From the NCBI RefSeq assembly GCF_026627445.1, contig NZ_JAPNLJ010000002.1:265677-329676 (forward strand): a stretch of 64,000 nucleotides of DNA, in the 5' to 3' direction. Source of the stretch: Streptomyces sp. H27-H1. Its GTDB lineage: Bacteria; Actinomycetota; Actinomycetes; Streptomycetales; Streptomycetaceae. The notes under the pieces are model-generated. The model saw nothing but the letters and a program-made list of their open reading frames with translations, ran no database searches and was not told the origin of the DNA. Positions 36,893 through 45,819 of this stretch are shown in pieces (positions within the stretch are counted from its first letter, which is position 1; each line of letters opens with the position of its first letter). The translations under genes and the position numbers were made by a program.

Positions 36893-37019
36893 GACCGCCT
36901 CCCGGGTCACCTGGTTCGGCCCGGCGCAGTCCGCATCCGGGCAGATCCCTACATAGCGAGCCTAACTCTCCGGCCTGGACGCGGCCCGGTCACCGGGTGG
37001 CATCGCTACCATCGGCCGG

Positions 37020-38198
37020 GTGAGCGCTGACGCACCCTCCCGGGACCCGCTGCTGGACGATCTGATGCCCTGGGGCGTGGGCTCCCTGCGCCTGGGCCGG
37101 GCCTGGGTCGCGGCCCCCGATCCGGCGATCCTGCGTGCCCGGTGGGCCGCGCTGGCCGCCGCCGACGGCCCGGAGCGGGAGCGGCTGTTCCGCCCGACCC
37201 GGACGCGGACCGCAGGTGCCGGGGCGGCCGCACTGCCGGGACAGCGTGCGGGTTCCACGACCCGCTTCGCGGACACGCCCGGGCCGCGCCCCGAGCCGGT
37301 ACGGATCCTGCGCGATCCCTTCGACGAGCAGTGGCTGCTGCCTGACCAGCGGCTCATCGACCGGGCCCGCCCGGAGCTGTGGCGGGTGCTGGACGAGCAC
37401 CAGCTGTTCGCCGTGGAGCCCGCGCAGAGCTCCGGACTGCTGGTCACCGCGCACCTCCCGGCGGGGCGGCTCGGCCGGATCCGCCCCCTGCACCGGCGCC
37501 CCGGCGGCGCCGAGCCCAATCTCGCGCCCGGCCTGCTGCCGCTGCTCGGCGACCGCTACGGAACCTGGGTCACCCCCGAGGACGTGCTCTGCTGGATCCT
37601 CGCCGCCGGACGCCCGGGGCCCCGGGGGTACGAGGTCCCGCTCACGGCCGACCCCGAGCGCTGGCGGGCCGGCCTGGAGCTCGGCCACCGGCTGCTGTCC
37701 GTGCAACTGCGCGGGGCACGCGGCGGCGAGGCACCGCGGCTGCCGGGCGGACGCCGGCCCTACGTCCGGGCCGCGCTGCCGGCCTGGCCGCGCGAGCTCT
37801 CGTACGACCCGGAGAGCGAGACCCTGAGCATCGGGGGCGGGACCGTCTCCCCCGTCCCGGCCGAGGCGTGGGGGTACGAGGTCCAGGGCGTCCGCGTCCT
37901 GGAGGCCTGGTTCGGTGCCCGGCTGGCACACCGGGACCCGGAGGCCGACGGACTGGAGGCGCTGGGCCCGGCCGAGTGGCCGCAGGGCTGGACCTCCGAG
38001 CTGCTGGACCTGGTGACGACCTTGGCGCTGCTGGCCGAACTGGATCCGCAGCGGGCCGCGTTCGAGCCCGGACCACCCCTGGCCGCCGCCGAACTCCACA
38101 CGGCCGGGGTCCTGCCGCCACCGCCCTGGACCCGCCGCCCGGCCTCGGTCCTGGACCACCAGGAGGAGGGGCCGGGCGGCCAGTTCGCGCTGCTCTGA
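37020..38198 (+). CDS. Type-ISP restriction-modification C-terminal-like protein
   Basis: This 392-residue protein resembles the C-terminal specificity region of type ISP restriction-modification enzymes (ILRDPFDEQWLLPDQRLIDRARPELWRV, then YEVQGVRVLEAWFGARL). The nuclease, helicase and methyltransferase parts of a full enzyme, over 1,000 residues, are absent and not nearby. Stand-alone copies are common in Streptomyces and may bind DNA for another purpose. It starts at GTG. The assignment is from motif memory and is uncertain. Confidence 0.6.
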   Translation: MSADAPSRDPLLDDLMPWGVGSLRLGRAWVAAPDPAILRARWAALAAADGPERERLFRPTRTRTAGAGAAALPGQRAGSTTRFADTPGPRPEPVRILRDPFDEQWLLPDQRLIDRARPELWRVLDEHQLFAVEPAQSSGLLVTAHLPAGRLGRIRPLHRRPGGAEPNLAPGLLPLLGDRYGTWVTPEDVLCWILAAGRPGPRGYEVPLTADPERWRAGLELGHRLLSVQLRGARGGEAPRLPGGRRPYVRAALPAWPRELSYDPESETLSIGGGTVSPVPAEAWGYEVQGVRVLEAWFGARLAHRDPEADGLEALGPAEWPQGWTSELLDLVTTLALLAELDPQRAAFEPGPPLAAAELHTAGVLPPPPWTRRPASVLDHQEEGPGGQFALL

Positions 38199-38201
38199 GC
38201 C

Positions 38202-38258
38202 GATACGAGGCCGCGCGAGGCCACACAAGGCCACACAAGGCAGCACAAGGCGCACGAG
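38202..38258. repeat. 10-bp tandem repeat after a stop codon
   Basis: Four to five imperfect 10-bp units of the form CCACACAAGG begin just after the type-ISP-like stop codon. Confidence 0.8.
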
Positions 38259-38325
38259 CACCGCGCCGCCCCTCGTCGGACCGGGATCACCCCGGGCCGC
38301 ACCGGGTGGCCGCTTCCAGGGTGGC

Positions 38326-39054
38326 CTACTCCCCCCAGGCCCCCAGCAGTCGCGCCACCGACCGCTCGAACACCTCGGCAGGCTCGGCCAGTTCGCCCGG
38401 GACACCCGGCGCGTTCGCGAGTACGCCCGCCAGCATCGGGTACTCCCCTGTCGCCAGCCGGGAGCCGAGCCAGGCCGCCCGTACGCCCTGTTCGGCGGCC
38501 TCGCTCCAGGGGAGTTGACGGGCCCGCTCGGCCAGGGCCAGCTCGCTCGCCACGAAGGTGGCGACCGTCCCGTTGATCGCGGCGATCAGTTCCAGCTTCT
38601 CCCCTCCCGGAGCGTCGAGCGGCGCCAGCAAGGCGAGGCTGTGCTCCAGGTACCGCAGGACGTTCGGGCCGAATCCGTAGACCGGGCTCAGCAGCCGGGG
38701 CAGCCAGGGGTGCCGGTGCATGAGGGCCCGGGTCTGGCGGGCCAGCGCGAGCTGGTCGGCCCGCCAGTCGCCGGTCGGCGGCGCGAGGCTGTACTCGCCG
38801 CTGACCGCGTCGACCATCAGCTCGTACAGGTCCTCCTTGCGCGGCACGTAGTTGTACAGGGACATGGTCCCGGCGCCGATCCCGGCCGCCACGCGCCGCA
38901 TGGAGACGGCTTCGATCCCCTCCTCGTCGGCGATCCGCACCGCCTCGGCGGCGATCGAGTCGCGGCTGTGTGCGGGCCGGGGGCCGCGGCCGGCCCGCGA
39001 GGGGCGGGCCCAGATCACTTCGGGTTCAGCGGAGCGGCCGCTGGGTGTCATCAC
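38326..39054 (-). CDS. TetR-family repressor of the ABC exporter
   Basis: This 242-residue TetR protein has its DNA-binding helix in SMRRVAAGIGAGTMSLYNYV and a TetR_C domain typical of drug-exporter repressors. It is divergent from a DrrAB-like exporter operon. Two nearly identical palindromes lie at 39088 and 39132, the second within the exporter's own coding sequence. It probably represses both sides and releases on binding a drug-like ligand. Confidence 0.9.
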   Translation of the reverse strand: MMTPSGRSAEPEVIWARPSRAGRGPRPAHSRDSIAAEAVRIADEEGIEAVSMRRVAAGIGAGTMSLYNYVPRKEDLYELMVDAVSGEYSLAPPTGDWRADQLALARQTRALMHRHPWLPRLLSPVYGFGPNVLRYLEHSLALLAPLDAPGGEKLELIAAINGTVATFVASELALAERARQLPWSEAAEQGVRAAWLGSRLATGEYPMLAGVLANAPGVPGELAEPAEVFERSVARLLGAWGE

Positions 39055-39085
39055 TCATCACCTCGTCCATCACCCACCATCGTAG

Positions 39086-39115
39086 TTACGTACGCCGTAC
39101 GTAGTGAGGTAGGGT
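39086..39115 (+). promoter_or_regulatory. Exporter promoter with first set D operator
   Basis: A -35 TTACGT (39086-39091) and -10 TAGGGT (39110-39115) are 18 bp apart; the ATG follows seven bases later without a ribosome binding site. The operator ACGTACGCCGTACGT (39088-39102) overlaps the -35. Confidence 0.68.
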
Positions 39116-39122
39116 GCACCGT

Positions 39123-40157
39123 ATGACTACTACGTACGCCGTACTTAGTGACGGTCTGGAAAAGAGCTACGGTGAGGTCCACGCCCTGCGCGGTTTCGAT
39201 CTCGCCGTTCCGGAGGGCTCGGTCTGCGGACTCCTCGGCCCCAACGGCGCGGGCAAGACCACCGCCGTCCGGATCCTCACCACCCTCACGACGCCCACCG
39301 GCGGCCGCGCCCTCGTCGCCGGTCACGACGTCGCCCGGGACCCGTCCGCCGTTCGCCGCGCCATCGGGTCGACCGGCCAATTCGCCTCGGTCGACGGGGA
39401 CTTGACCGGCCGCGAAAACCTCCGACTGTTCGCCCGGCTGGCCGGACTGCGCGGACGGGCCGCCCGGGACCGCGCCGACGAGCTGCTGGAGGGCTTCGGC
39501 CTCACCGAGGCGGCCGGCCGGGTGGCGAGCACCTGGTCGGGCGGTATGCGCCGGCGACTCGACCTGGCCGCCGGACTGGTCACCCGGCCCCGCGTACTGT
39601 TCCTCGACGAGCCCACCACCGGCCTCGACCCGGCGGCCCGCGACCAGATCTGGACGGCCGTACGGGCCCTCGCGCGGGAGGGCACGAGCGTGCTGCTCAC
39701 CACCCAGTACCTGGAAGAGGCCGACCGGCTCGCCGACGACATCGTGGTCATGGACCACGGCCGGGCCGCCGCCACCGGCACCCCGGCCGACCTCAAGGCC
39801 CGGATCGGCGCCTACGCCGAGGTCTGCGTCGCCGGGGTCGAGGCCCTCGCAGGCGCGGCCGCCGTACTCGACCAGCTGACGGGGGGCCTGCCCGCCCTGG
39901 ACCGGGAACGCCTCACCGTCGGCGTGACCGTCCTCGACTCCGGGCTCACGCTGCCGCGGATCATCCGCGCACTCGACACGGCCGGGATCGCCGTCACCGA
40001 CGCGAGCCTGCGACCACCCACCCTCGACGAGGTGTTCCTGCGCCTCACCGGGGCCCCCCGGACCTCCGACGCCTCCCGGGACCCCCTGGTCCCCCAGGAT
40101 CCCCGCGACGCCCGGGCCTGCGAGAACCCCGCCGGAGCGAAGGAGAACGCGGCATGA
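39123..40157 (+). CDS. ABC transporter ATP-binding protein, DrrA-like
   Basis: This 344-residue protein has Walker A GPNGAGKTT (residues 39-47), the signature WSGGMRRRLDLA, Walker B VLFLDEPTTGLDP and the C-terminal extension of the daunorubicin-resistance (DrrA) group. It powers export through the permease whose ATG overlaps its stop by four bases. The ATG at 39123 follows a -10 by seven bases, so the message is probably leaderless. Codons 3-8 form part of a second TetR operator. The substrate is likely a drug or lipid. Confidence 0.94.
   Translation: MTTTYAVLSDGLEKSYGEVHALRGFDLAVPEGSVCGLLGPNGAGKTTAVRILTTLTTPTGGRALVAGHDVARDPSAVRRAIGSTGQFASVDGDLTGRENLRLFARLAGLRGRAARDRADELLEGFGLTEAAGRVASTWSGGMRRRLDLAAGLVTRPRVLFLDEPTTGLDPAARDQIWTAVRALAREGTSVLLTTQYLEEADRLADDIVVMDHGRAAATGTPADLKARIGAYAEVCVAGVEALAGAAAVLDQLTGGLPALDRERLTVGVTVLDSGLTLPRIIRALDTAGIAVTDASLRPPTLDEVFLRLTGAPRTSDASRDPLVPQDPRDARACENPAGAKENAA
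39132..39146. promoter_or_regulatory. Second set D operator inside the exporter gene
   Basis: ACGTACGCCGTACTT repeats the first operator with one change, 44 bp away (about four helical turns). It falls in codons 4-8 of the ATP-binding protein. Confidence 0.68.
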
Positions 40158-40942
40158 GCACCCTGCTGTCCGACGGCGGCGCCGTCCTCACCCGCCAGCT
40201 GCAGAAGGCCCGGCACGCCCCGGCCCTGCTGATCCTCACCCAGACCATGCCGATCACCATGCTGCTGTTCTTCGGCTACGTCTTCGGCAGCGCGCTCGCC
40301 ATGCCGGGCTCCGAGTACCGGCAGTTCCTGGTGCCGGGACTGCTGGCCGCCACCGCCGCGAACGGGCTGATGACCGGCATGTTCGCGGCCGCGCAGGACG
40401 CGCACCGCGGGGTGATGGACCGCTTCCGGACGCTGCCGATGAGCCGGAGCGCGGTGCCGTTCGGGCAGACGGCGGCGGATCTGCTGACCACCGGCGTCTC
40501 GATGGTTCCGCTGATGCTGGTGGGGCTGGCGATGGGCTGGCGGGCCGAGAACGGTCTCGCGGGAGCGATCGGAGCCCTCGGCGTCCTCCTGCTGTTCCGC
40601 TTCGCCACCGCATGGGCGGGGACATACCTCGGCCTGCTGAGCAAGAGCGAGGAGGCGGCAGGGCAGCTCGGCAGCGCCACCTTCATCCTGCCGCTCCTCT
40701 CCAGCGCGTACCTGCCGACGGCCGGGCTGCCCGGGTGGCTGCGCACGGTCGCCGAGTGGAACCCGGTCAGCTCCGTCGCCACCGCCGTGCGCGCGCTGTG
40801 CGGGAACGCGGGCGGCGAGGTCGCGGCCGGGGCCGCGTGGCCGGCCGCGCACCCGGTCGCCGGGGCGCTGCTGTGGTCGCTGGCCCTGCTGGTCCTCTTC
40901 GTGCCGGCGGCCACGCGCCGGTTCGCGCGCGGCCTCGGCTGA
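40154..40942 (+). CDS. ABC-2 type permease, DrrB-like
   Basis: This 262-residue protein has six hydrophobic segments in the ABC-2 export-permease pattern (MLLFFGYVFG, GLLAATAANGLMTGMF, LLSSAYLPTAGLPGWLRTVA, FNPVSS-like EWNPVSSVA). It overlaps the DrrA-like stop by four bases. Together they form a half-transporter pair that exports an unknown hydrophobic compound. A GGGACC hexamer repeat follows its stop. Confidence 0.92.
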   Translation: MSTLLSDGGAVLTRQLQKARHAPALLILTQTMPITMLLFFGYVFGSALAMPGSEYRQFLVPGLLAATAANGLMTGMFAAAQDAHRGVMDRFRTLPMSRSAVPFGQTAADLLTTGVSMVPLMLVGLAMGWRAENGLAGAIGALGVLLLFRFATAWAGTYLGLLSKSEEAAGQLGSATFILPLLSSAYLPTAGLPGWLRTVAEWNPVSSVATAVRALCGNAGGEVAAGAAWPAAHPVAGALLWSLALLVLFVPAATRRFARGLG

Positions 40943-40958
40943 GCACGGGCCCGCCCTA

Positions 40959-41003
40959 CGGGACCGGGACCGAGACCGGGACCAGGACCGGGACCGGGGC
41001 GAC
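40959..41003. repeat. GGGACC-type hexamer repeat
   Basis: About seven imperfect six-base units follow the permease stop codon in the gap before the PadR gene. Confidence 0.65.
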
Positions 41004-41074
41004 CGGCGACCGCGGCCGGGGAGCGAGGGGCCGGGTAAGGGGATCCCCCCGTTCCCATCCGTTGCCTCGCCAGG

Positions 41075-41080
41075 TATCTT
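41075..41080 (+). promoter_or_regulatory. -10 element of the PadR gene
   Basis: TATCTT ends seven bases before the PadR ATG, with no ribosome binding site, indicating a leaderless transcript. The -35 is weak. Confidence 0.5.
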
Positions 41081-41087
41081 GCATCGC

Positions 41088-41462
41088 ATGGAACCAGGTG
41101 ACTCGACCAAGCAGGCCCGGGCAGCCGCCCAGCTGCGCAAGGGCGTCCTGGAGTACTGCGTGCTCGCCCTGATGCGGGACCGCCCCCGCTACGGCGTGGA
41201 ACTCCTCCACGCCCTCGAGGAGTCCGGCGCCCTGGCCACCAGCCAGGGCACGGTCTACCCGCTGCTCTCCCGGCTCCGCCGCGACGACCTGGTCACCACC
41301 ACCTGGCAGGAGTCCACCTCGGGACCGCCCCGTCGCTACTACGCGCTCACCGACAGCGGCCGGGCCGCGCTCGAGGAGTTCACCCGCGTCTGGCCCGGCT
41401 TCCGCAACGCCGTCGACGCCTTCCTGACCACCCCCAACCCCGCCACCGGAGACCTCGTATGA
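41088..41462 (+). CDS. PadR-family regulator
   Basis: This 124-residue protein has the PadR winged helix (GVLEYCVLALMRDRPRYGVELLHAL, then SQGTVYPLLSRLRRDDLV). It is coupled by ATGA to a HAAS-domain membrane protein, a common pairing in which PadR controls the membrane partner. I chose the ATG at 41088 because TATCTT precedes it by seven bases; an in-frame start at 41079 lies inside that element. Ligand unknown. Confidence 0.9.
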   Translation: MEPGDSTKQARAAAQLRKGVLEYCVLALMRDRPRYGVELLHALEESGALATSQGTVYPLLSRLRRDDLVTTTWQESTSGPPRRYYALTDSGRAALEEFTRVWPGFRNAVDAFLTTPNPATGDLV

Positions 41463-42115
41463 AGACCTCTGCCGACCCCGTACGCGACTACCTCTCCGCC
41501 GTCGAGCGCGAGGGCTCCGCGCTCCCCGCCGACCGTCGCCAGGAACTCCTCGCCGATCTCGCCGAACACATCGAGGTGGCGCGCGCGGAACGCCCCGACA
41601 CCGCGATAGGCAAGATCCTCGCGGAGCTGGGCGACCCCCGCACGATCGCGGCAACGGCCCTGGCCGAGGCAGGAATCGGGGCCGCTACCGGGGCCGGCGG
41701 GGCCCCGGGCTGGGACGGGCCCGCCGGCGCCCCGGCGTGGAACGGGCCCGCCGGACCCCCGGCCTGGAGCGACGCCGGCGCACCCGCCCGGCGCGGCAAG
41801 GTGCACCCCCTGGTCCCGCTCCTGATGCTCACCCTCTCGCTGGCCTTCATCATGGTCTTCCCCGACGGCCTCGGGCCGCTGGTCGGCGTCCTGTTCCGCA
41901 TCACCGGCGCGGTACTCCTGTGCACCTCGGTGCACTGGACCGCCATCCAGAAGACCACCGGCGTCCTGGTCACCGCCATCCTGCCGACCGCCGTCATCGG
42001 CATCTACAACGAGTCCGGCGGCCCGGCCGGCACCCCGGCCCTGCTCGCCAACCTGGTGACGCTCGCCCTGTTGGCCGGCACGGCGGTATGGCTCTGGCGA
42101 GTCCGCCGCTCCTGA
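41459..42115 (+). CDS. HAAS-domain membrane protein
   Basis: This 218-residue protein starts with a helical HAAS-type domain (DYLSAVEREGSALPADRRQELLADLAEHI), a linker with three AP/GP-WxGPA-like repeats, and then three to four membrane segments. HAAS proteins are partners of PadR regulators and often sense membrane or cell-envelope states. It overlaps the PadR gene by four bases. Function unknown. Confidence 0.82.
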   Translation: MKTSADPVRDYLSAVEREGSALPADRRQELLADLAEHIEVARAERPDTAIGKILAELGDPRTIAATALAEAGIGAATGAGGAPGWDGPAGAPAWNGPAGPPAWSDAGAPARRGKVHPLVPLLMLTLSLAFIMVFPDGLGPLVGVLFRITGAVLLCTSVHWTAIQKTTGVLVTAILPTAVIGIYNESGGPAGTPALLANLVTLALLAGTAVWLWRVRRS

Positions 42116-42201
42116 GGCCGTTTCCGGTCCGCGGGGCCCGGCACGGGCCGGCCACCGGCCGGCGCTCAGCCCGTCCGCCCGCCGCCCCCGAGATCGGCGG
42201 G

Positions 42202-42230
42202 GTGACAATCCGGCGCCGGGCCGGTAGGCA
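42202..42230 (+). promoter_or_regulatory. Leaderless promoter of the CoA-transferase gene
   Basis: GTGACA (42202-42207) and TAGGCA (42225-42230) are 17 bp apart, and the ATG at 42238 follows seven bases later. Confidence 0.6.
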
Positions 42231-42237
42231 GGCCGTC

Positions 42238-43449
42238 ATGGAATCCGATACGCACCCCACCGACCCGCTCCCGCTCGACGGGATCACCGTCGTCGCCGTG
42301 GAGCAGGCCGTCTCCGCACCCTTCGCCACCCGTCAGCTCGCCGACCTCGGCGCCCGGGTGATCAAGGTCGAGCGGCCCGACGGCGGCGACTTCGCACGCG
42401 GCTACGACACCGCCGCGCACGGTCTCGCCTCGCATTTCGTGTGGGCCAACCGGGGGAAGGAGTCGATCGCGCTCGACCTCAAGGACCCGCGCGGCCGGGA
42501 GGTCCTGCACGGACTGCTCGACGGGGCCGACGTGTTCGTGCAGAACCTCGCCCAGGGGGCCGCCGCCCGGCTCGGGTTCGACTCGGCCGCGCTGTGCGCC
42601 CGGTACCCCAGGCTGGTGGCCGTGGACGTCTCGGGCTACGGACCCGAAGGCCCGTACGCCCACAAGCGCGCCTACGACATGCTCGTCCAGTGCGAGGCCG
42701 GCCTCGTCTCGGTGACCGGCACCCCGGAGCGGCCGGTCAAGGCGGGGATTCCGGCGGCGGACATCGCGGCCGCCATGTACGCCTTCTCCGGCGTGCTCGC
42801 GGCCCTGCTTCGGCGCGGGATCACCGGGCGCGGCGGCAGGGTGGAGGTGTCGATGCTGGACGCGCTCGCCGAGTGGATGGGGCATCCGCTGCACCACACC
42901 ATGCACGGCGGGGAGCAGCCGGTGCGCACCGGTCTCGCACACGCCGTGATCGCGCCCTACGACGCCTACGAGACGGCGGACGGGGACCGGGTACTACTGT
43001 CGGTGCAGAACGACCGCGAATGGCGACGACTGGCCGAACAGGTGCTGGAGCAGCCGGAGTTGGCTGATGATCCGGGGTACGCGACGAACGCCGCACGCAC
43101 CGCGAACCGGGAGAAGACCGACGCGGTGGTCGCCGGCGCGCTGGGCCGGCTCGGCGCGGACGCGGCGATCGAGCGGCTGGAGGCGGCGGGCATCGCCTGC
43201 GCGCGACTGAACTCAGTGGCGCAGCTCGCGGCACACCCGCAGCTCGAGGCCCGGGACCGCTGGCGGGAGGTGGGCTCACCCGCGGGCCCGCTGCGGGCCC
43301 TGCTGCCGCCGATCGGGCTGCCCGGCGGCGCGGCACCGCACATGGGTGCGGTGCCCGCGCTCGGCGAACACACCGAAATCCTGCTGCACGCCCTGGGGAT
43401 GACGGGCGAACAGATCACGACATTGCGCCGGGATGGAGTGGTTAGCTGA
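42238..43449 (+). CDS. CaiB/BaiF-family CoA-transferase
   Basis: This 403-residue protein is a class III CoA-transferase, which moves CoA between organic acids. Family elements are GITVVAVEQAVSAPFATRQLADLGARVIKVERP, the catalytic-Asp region (QCEAGLVSVTGTPERPVKAG) preceded by YDMLVQ, and the C-terminal GEHTEILL. Its promoter (GTGACA, TAGGCA, seven bases to ATG) indicates a leaderless message. It stands alone; the acids used are unknown. Confidence 0.92.
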   Translation: MESDTHPTDPLPLDGITVVAVEQAVSAPFATRQLADLGARVIKVERPDGGDFARGYDTAAHGLASHFVWANRGKESIALDLKDPRGREVLHGLLDGADVFVQNLAQGAAARLGFDSAALCARYPRLVAVDVSGYGPEGPYAHKRAYDMLVQCEAGLVSVTGTPERPVKAGIPAADIAAAMYAFSGVLAALLRRGITGRGGRVEVSMLDALAEWMGHPLHHTMHGGEQPVRTGLAHAVIAPYDAYETADGDRVLLSVQNDREWRRLAEQVLEQPELADDPGYATNAARTANREKTDAVVAGALGRLGADAAIERLEAAGIACARLNSVAQLAAHPQLEARDRWREVGSPAGPLRALLPPIGLPGGAAPHMGAVPALGEHTEILLHALGMTGEQITTLRRDGVVS

Positions 43450-43534
43450 CTGGGCAGGGTCGACCGGGCCGGGAACGAAGCGGTGGCGCTACGGGAACGG
43501 CCGGACCGGAAGGGACGCTGACAGACCGGGACCG

Positions 43535-43804
43535 CTACGAACGGCGGCTGCCGAAGAGGGTCCGCCGCAGCCTCCGCAGCGGCGCGAAGAGCGATACTCG
43601 CGCACTGCGGCTCCGCAGCCGGTGCGTGTGATCGCGCGAGGTGAGCTCGCGCATGAGCAGCGTCGCCTCGGCGGTCTCGCGGTGCGGAAGGGCGGGACCG
43701 CCCAGCACAGCGAGATGGCGGTCGAGGCGCGAACTGGTCGCACCGCTCCCACACGTGATGGCAGGCACGCGAGGCGGCCTGCTGCGCATTGCTATCTGTT
43801 CCAT
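43535..43804 (-). CDS. Small basic protein of unknown function
   Basis: This 89-residue, Arg-rich protein has a TCGSGATSSRLDRHLAVLGGP segment, then ETAEATLLMRELTSRDH, and ends in a strongly basic tail (RRLRRTLFGSRRS). No known domain is evident. GGGGAG lies five bases ahead of the ATG at 43804. It is divergent from the Ser/Thr kinase gene. The coding call rests on the ribosome binding site and sensible composition; it is plausible but not certain. Confidence 0.55.
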   Translation of the reverse strand: MEQIAMRSRPPRVPAITCGSGATSSRLDRHLAVLGGPALPHRETAEATLLMRELTSRDHTHRLRSRSARVSLFAPLRRLRRTLFGSRRS

Positions 43805-43913
43805 GTCTCTCCCCACCCGTACGAGGGCACCCGGCCCACCGGGCAGAGTAACCCTACCGCCCCCGCGTCGCGCACGGGTATCCCGGTGGTGTGAATTGCC
43901 CGTGTGGCGAGCG

Positions 43914-44058
43914 GGAGTTGACGATTACTCAGCGGAGTCGCTCGTCACTCTCCGCGAAATCCGTTGGGGCTCCTGGGCACTTGGAGTCGCACCTGGGGTG
44001 ACCCCTCGACTCCTGTCGCGACCGGAGTCACACCGCACACTCTGCGCTAACTTGGAGT
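43914..44058. promoter_or_regulatory. Array of GGAGT motifs upstream of the kinase
   Basis: GGAGT occurs at 43914, 43934, 43983, 44024 and 44054, and its complement at 44009. The gaps between forward copies (20, 49, 41, 30) are close to multiples of ten. This may be a multi-site regulator target. The remaining bases between 43805 and 44092 hold nothing else I recognise. Confidence 0.4.
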
Positions 44059-44092
44059 GATCGCCTGGTAACGCTCTTGGGGGCGCTCGTGA

Positions 44093-45769
44093 ATGAGGCT
44101 TTCGGTGACTGAGTCCGCGTCGAACGGGGACGGCGACGGCGAGCGGGTCATCGCCGGACGCTACCGCCTGCTGGGCCCGCTCGGCCGCGGCGGGATGGGA
44201 ATGGTGTGGCAGGCCCGGGACGAGGTCCTGGGGCGCGAGGTCGCCGTCAAGGAAGTGCGCGCCCCGGCCGGGATGGACGAGGCCGAGGTGACCCGGATGT
44301 ACCGGCGCCTGGAGCGGGAGGCCTGGGCCGCGGCCCGCGTCTCGCACCGGGGCGTGGTCACCGTCTACGACGTGGCCACCGAGGACGGCCGGCCCTGGAT
44401 CGTGATGGAGATCGTACGAGGGCTCTCGCTCGCGGACGTCCTGGAGGGCGAAGGCACGCTCACCCCGCAGCGGACCGCGCACATCGGCGAGCAGGTACTG
44501 GCCGCGCTGCGCTCCGCGCACGAGGCGGGGGTGCTGCACCGGGACGTCAAACCGGGCAACGTGCTGATCGCCAACGACGGCCGGGTGGTGCTCGGCGACT
44601 TCGGGATCGCGAGCCTGGAGGGCTCAACCTCCATCACCATGACGGGCGAGGTGGTCGGCTCCCCCGAATTCCTGCCCCCGGAGCGGGCGTTGGGGCACGA
44701 ACCGGGTCCCGGGTCGGACCTGTGGGCGCTCGGGGTGATGCTGTACCTGGCCGTGGAGGGGGTCTCGCCGTTCCGCAGGGAGTCCCCGGTGGGCACACTG
44801 CGGGCGGTGGTGGAGGAGGAGTTCCCGCCGCCGCTGCGGGCCGGGCCGCTGGCGCCCGTACTGGTGGGGCTGCTGGTCAAAGACCCGGAGGAGCGGCTGC
44901 CCGCGGACGAGGCGGCCCGGATGCTGCGCATCGTCGGCGCGGGCGGAACCGTACGGGCCTCCGGCGGGCCGGTGTCGGGTTCCGCTTCGGGTCCGGTGCC
45001 CGGGGCGGACGGCCCGGCCTCCGTGGCGCAGCACCGGTACGGCCACCCCACCCCGCCACTGTCGGCGCCCGCCCCCGGGCCGGGGCGGACACCTCCCCCG
45101 GAGTCCGGGCGGAACGGCGCCGGGCTGGTCCTGACCGGCGGGATCGTGGTGCTGCTCGTGGTGGTGGCGCTGCTGGGGTGGCTGTTGCTGAAGGACCGCG
45201 GGACGGGCGGGGACGGTGGAGACGGCGCGACGGCCACCCCGACCGCCACACAGGGCGTTTCGCAGTCCCCGTCCCCCTCACCGAGCGCATCCCCCTCACC
45301 CTCGCCGACCCCCTCGCCTTCTCCTTCGGCCACGCCGCCGCCGGCCATCACCGTGTCCGCCGTCGAGGCCGTTCGGGACTCCTACCGAGGGGCCTGTCCG
45401 GCGTCCGCCGCCGAGGCACCCGCCTTCACGGCCACCCTCGCGGTGGACCGCACCCCGGCGGTGGTCGAGTACCGGTGGGCCACGCGTACCGGGGAGACCT
45501 CCGGCCCCGGCTGGCGGACCCTCGCGTACCCGGCGGGCGGGCCGCTCAGCGTGCGGCTGGACCACACGGAGCTGACGCACCGTCCGGACGCGGTCTTCGA
45601 GGACGCGGTGCGGCTGGAGGTCCGCGCACCGGCGCAGACGGCTTCCGCCTGGAGGGAGTTCTCGGTGACGTGCGAGGAGGAGACCCCGACGGGCGGGGTC
45701 TCCTCCCCCGGCACTCCCGGACCGAGCGGCTCCCCGTCACCGGAGCCGGGTCCGACCGGCAGCCCCTGA
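44093..45769 (+). CDS. Serine/threonine protein kinase with membrane anchor
   Basis: This 558-residue protein has a complete Hanks-type kinase domain: glycine loop at residues 31-36, Lys53, HRD at 149-151, DFG starting at Asp169 and SPEFLPPE. A Pro-rich linker follows, then one membrane segment (about 344-367), a Pro/Ser/Thr stretch and an extracellular domain of about 150 residues without PASTA repeats. The outside domain has Ig-like spacing and two Cys, and it is not recognised. The array of GGAGT motifs lies upstream. The kinase probably senses something at the cell surface. Confidence 0.93.
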   Translation: MRLSVTESASNGDGDGERVIAGRYRLLGPLGRGGMGMVWQARDEVLGREVAVKEVRAPAGMDEAEVTRMYRRLEREAWAAARVSHRGVVTVYDVATEDGRPWIVMEIVRGLSLADVLEGEGTLTPQRTAHIGEQVLAALRSAHEAGVLHRDVKPGNVLIANDGRVVLGDFGIASLEGSTSITMTGEVVGSPEFLPPERALGHEPGPGSDLWALGVMLYLAVEGVSPFRRESPVGTLRAVVEEEFPPPLRAGPLAPVLVGLLVKDPEERLPADEAARMLRIVGAGGTVRASGGPVSGSASGPVPGADGPASVAQHRYGHPTPPLSAPAPGPGRTPPPESGRNGAGLVLTGGIVVLLVVVALLGWLLLKDRGTGGDGGDGATATPTATQGVSQSPSPSPSASPSPSPTPSPSPSATPPPAITVSAVEAVRDSYRGACPASAAEAPAFTATLAVDRTPAVVEYRWATRTGETSGPGWRTLAYPAGGPLSVRLDHTELTHRPDAVFEDAVRLEVRAPAQTASAWREFSVTCEEETPTGGVSSPGTPGPSGSPSPEPGPTGSP

Positions 45770-45777
45770 GCGCCGCC

Positions 45778-45808
45778 GGCACGCGGGTACCGCCGGTACC
45801 CGCGTGCC
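45778..45808. terminator. Bidirectional terminator
   Basis: A perfect 14-bp inverted repeat (GGCACGCGGGTACC, complement from 45795) with a 3-base loop lies between the convergent kinase and SGNH lipase genes. Confidence 0.85.
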
Positions 45809-45819
45809 GTGGTCCCGTG

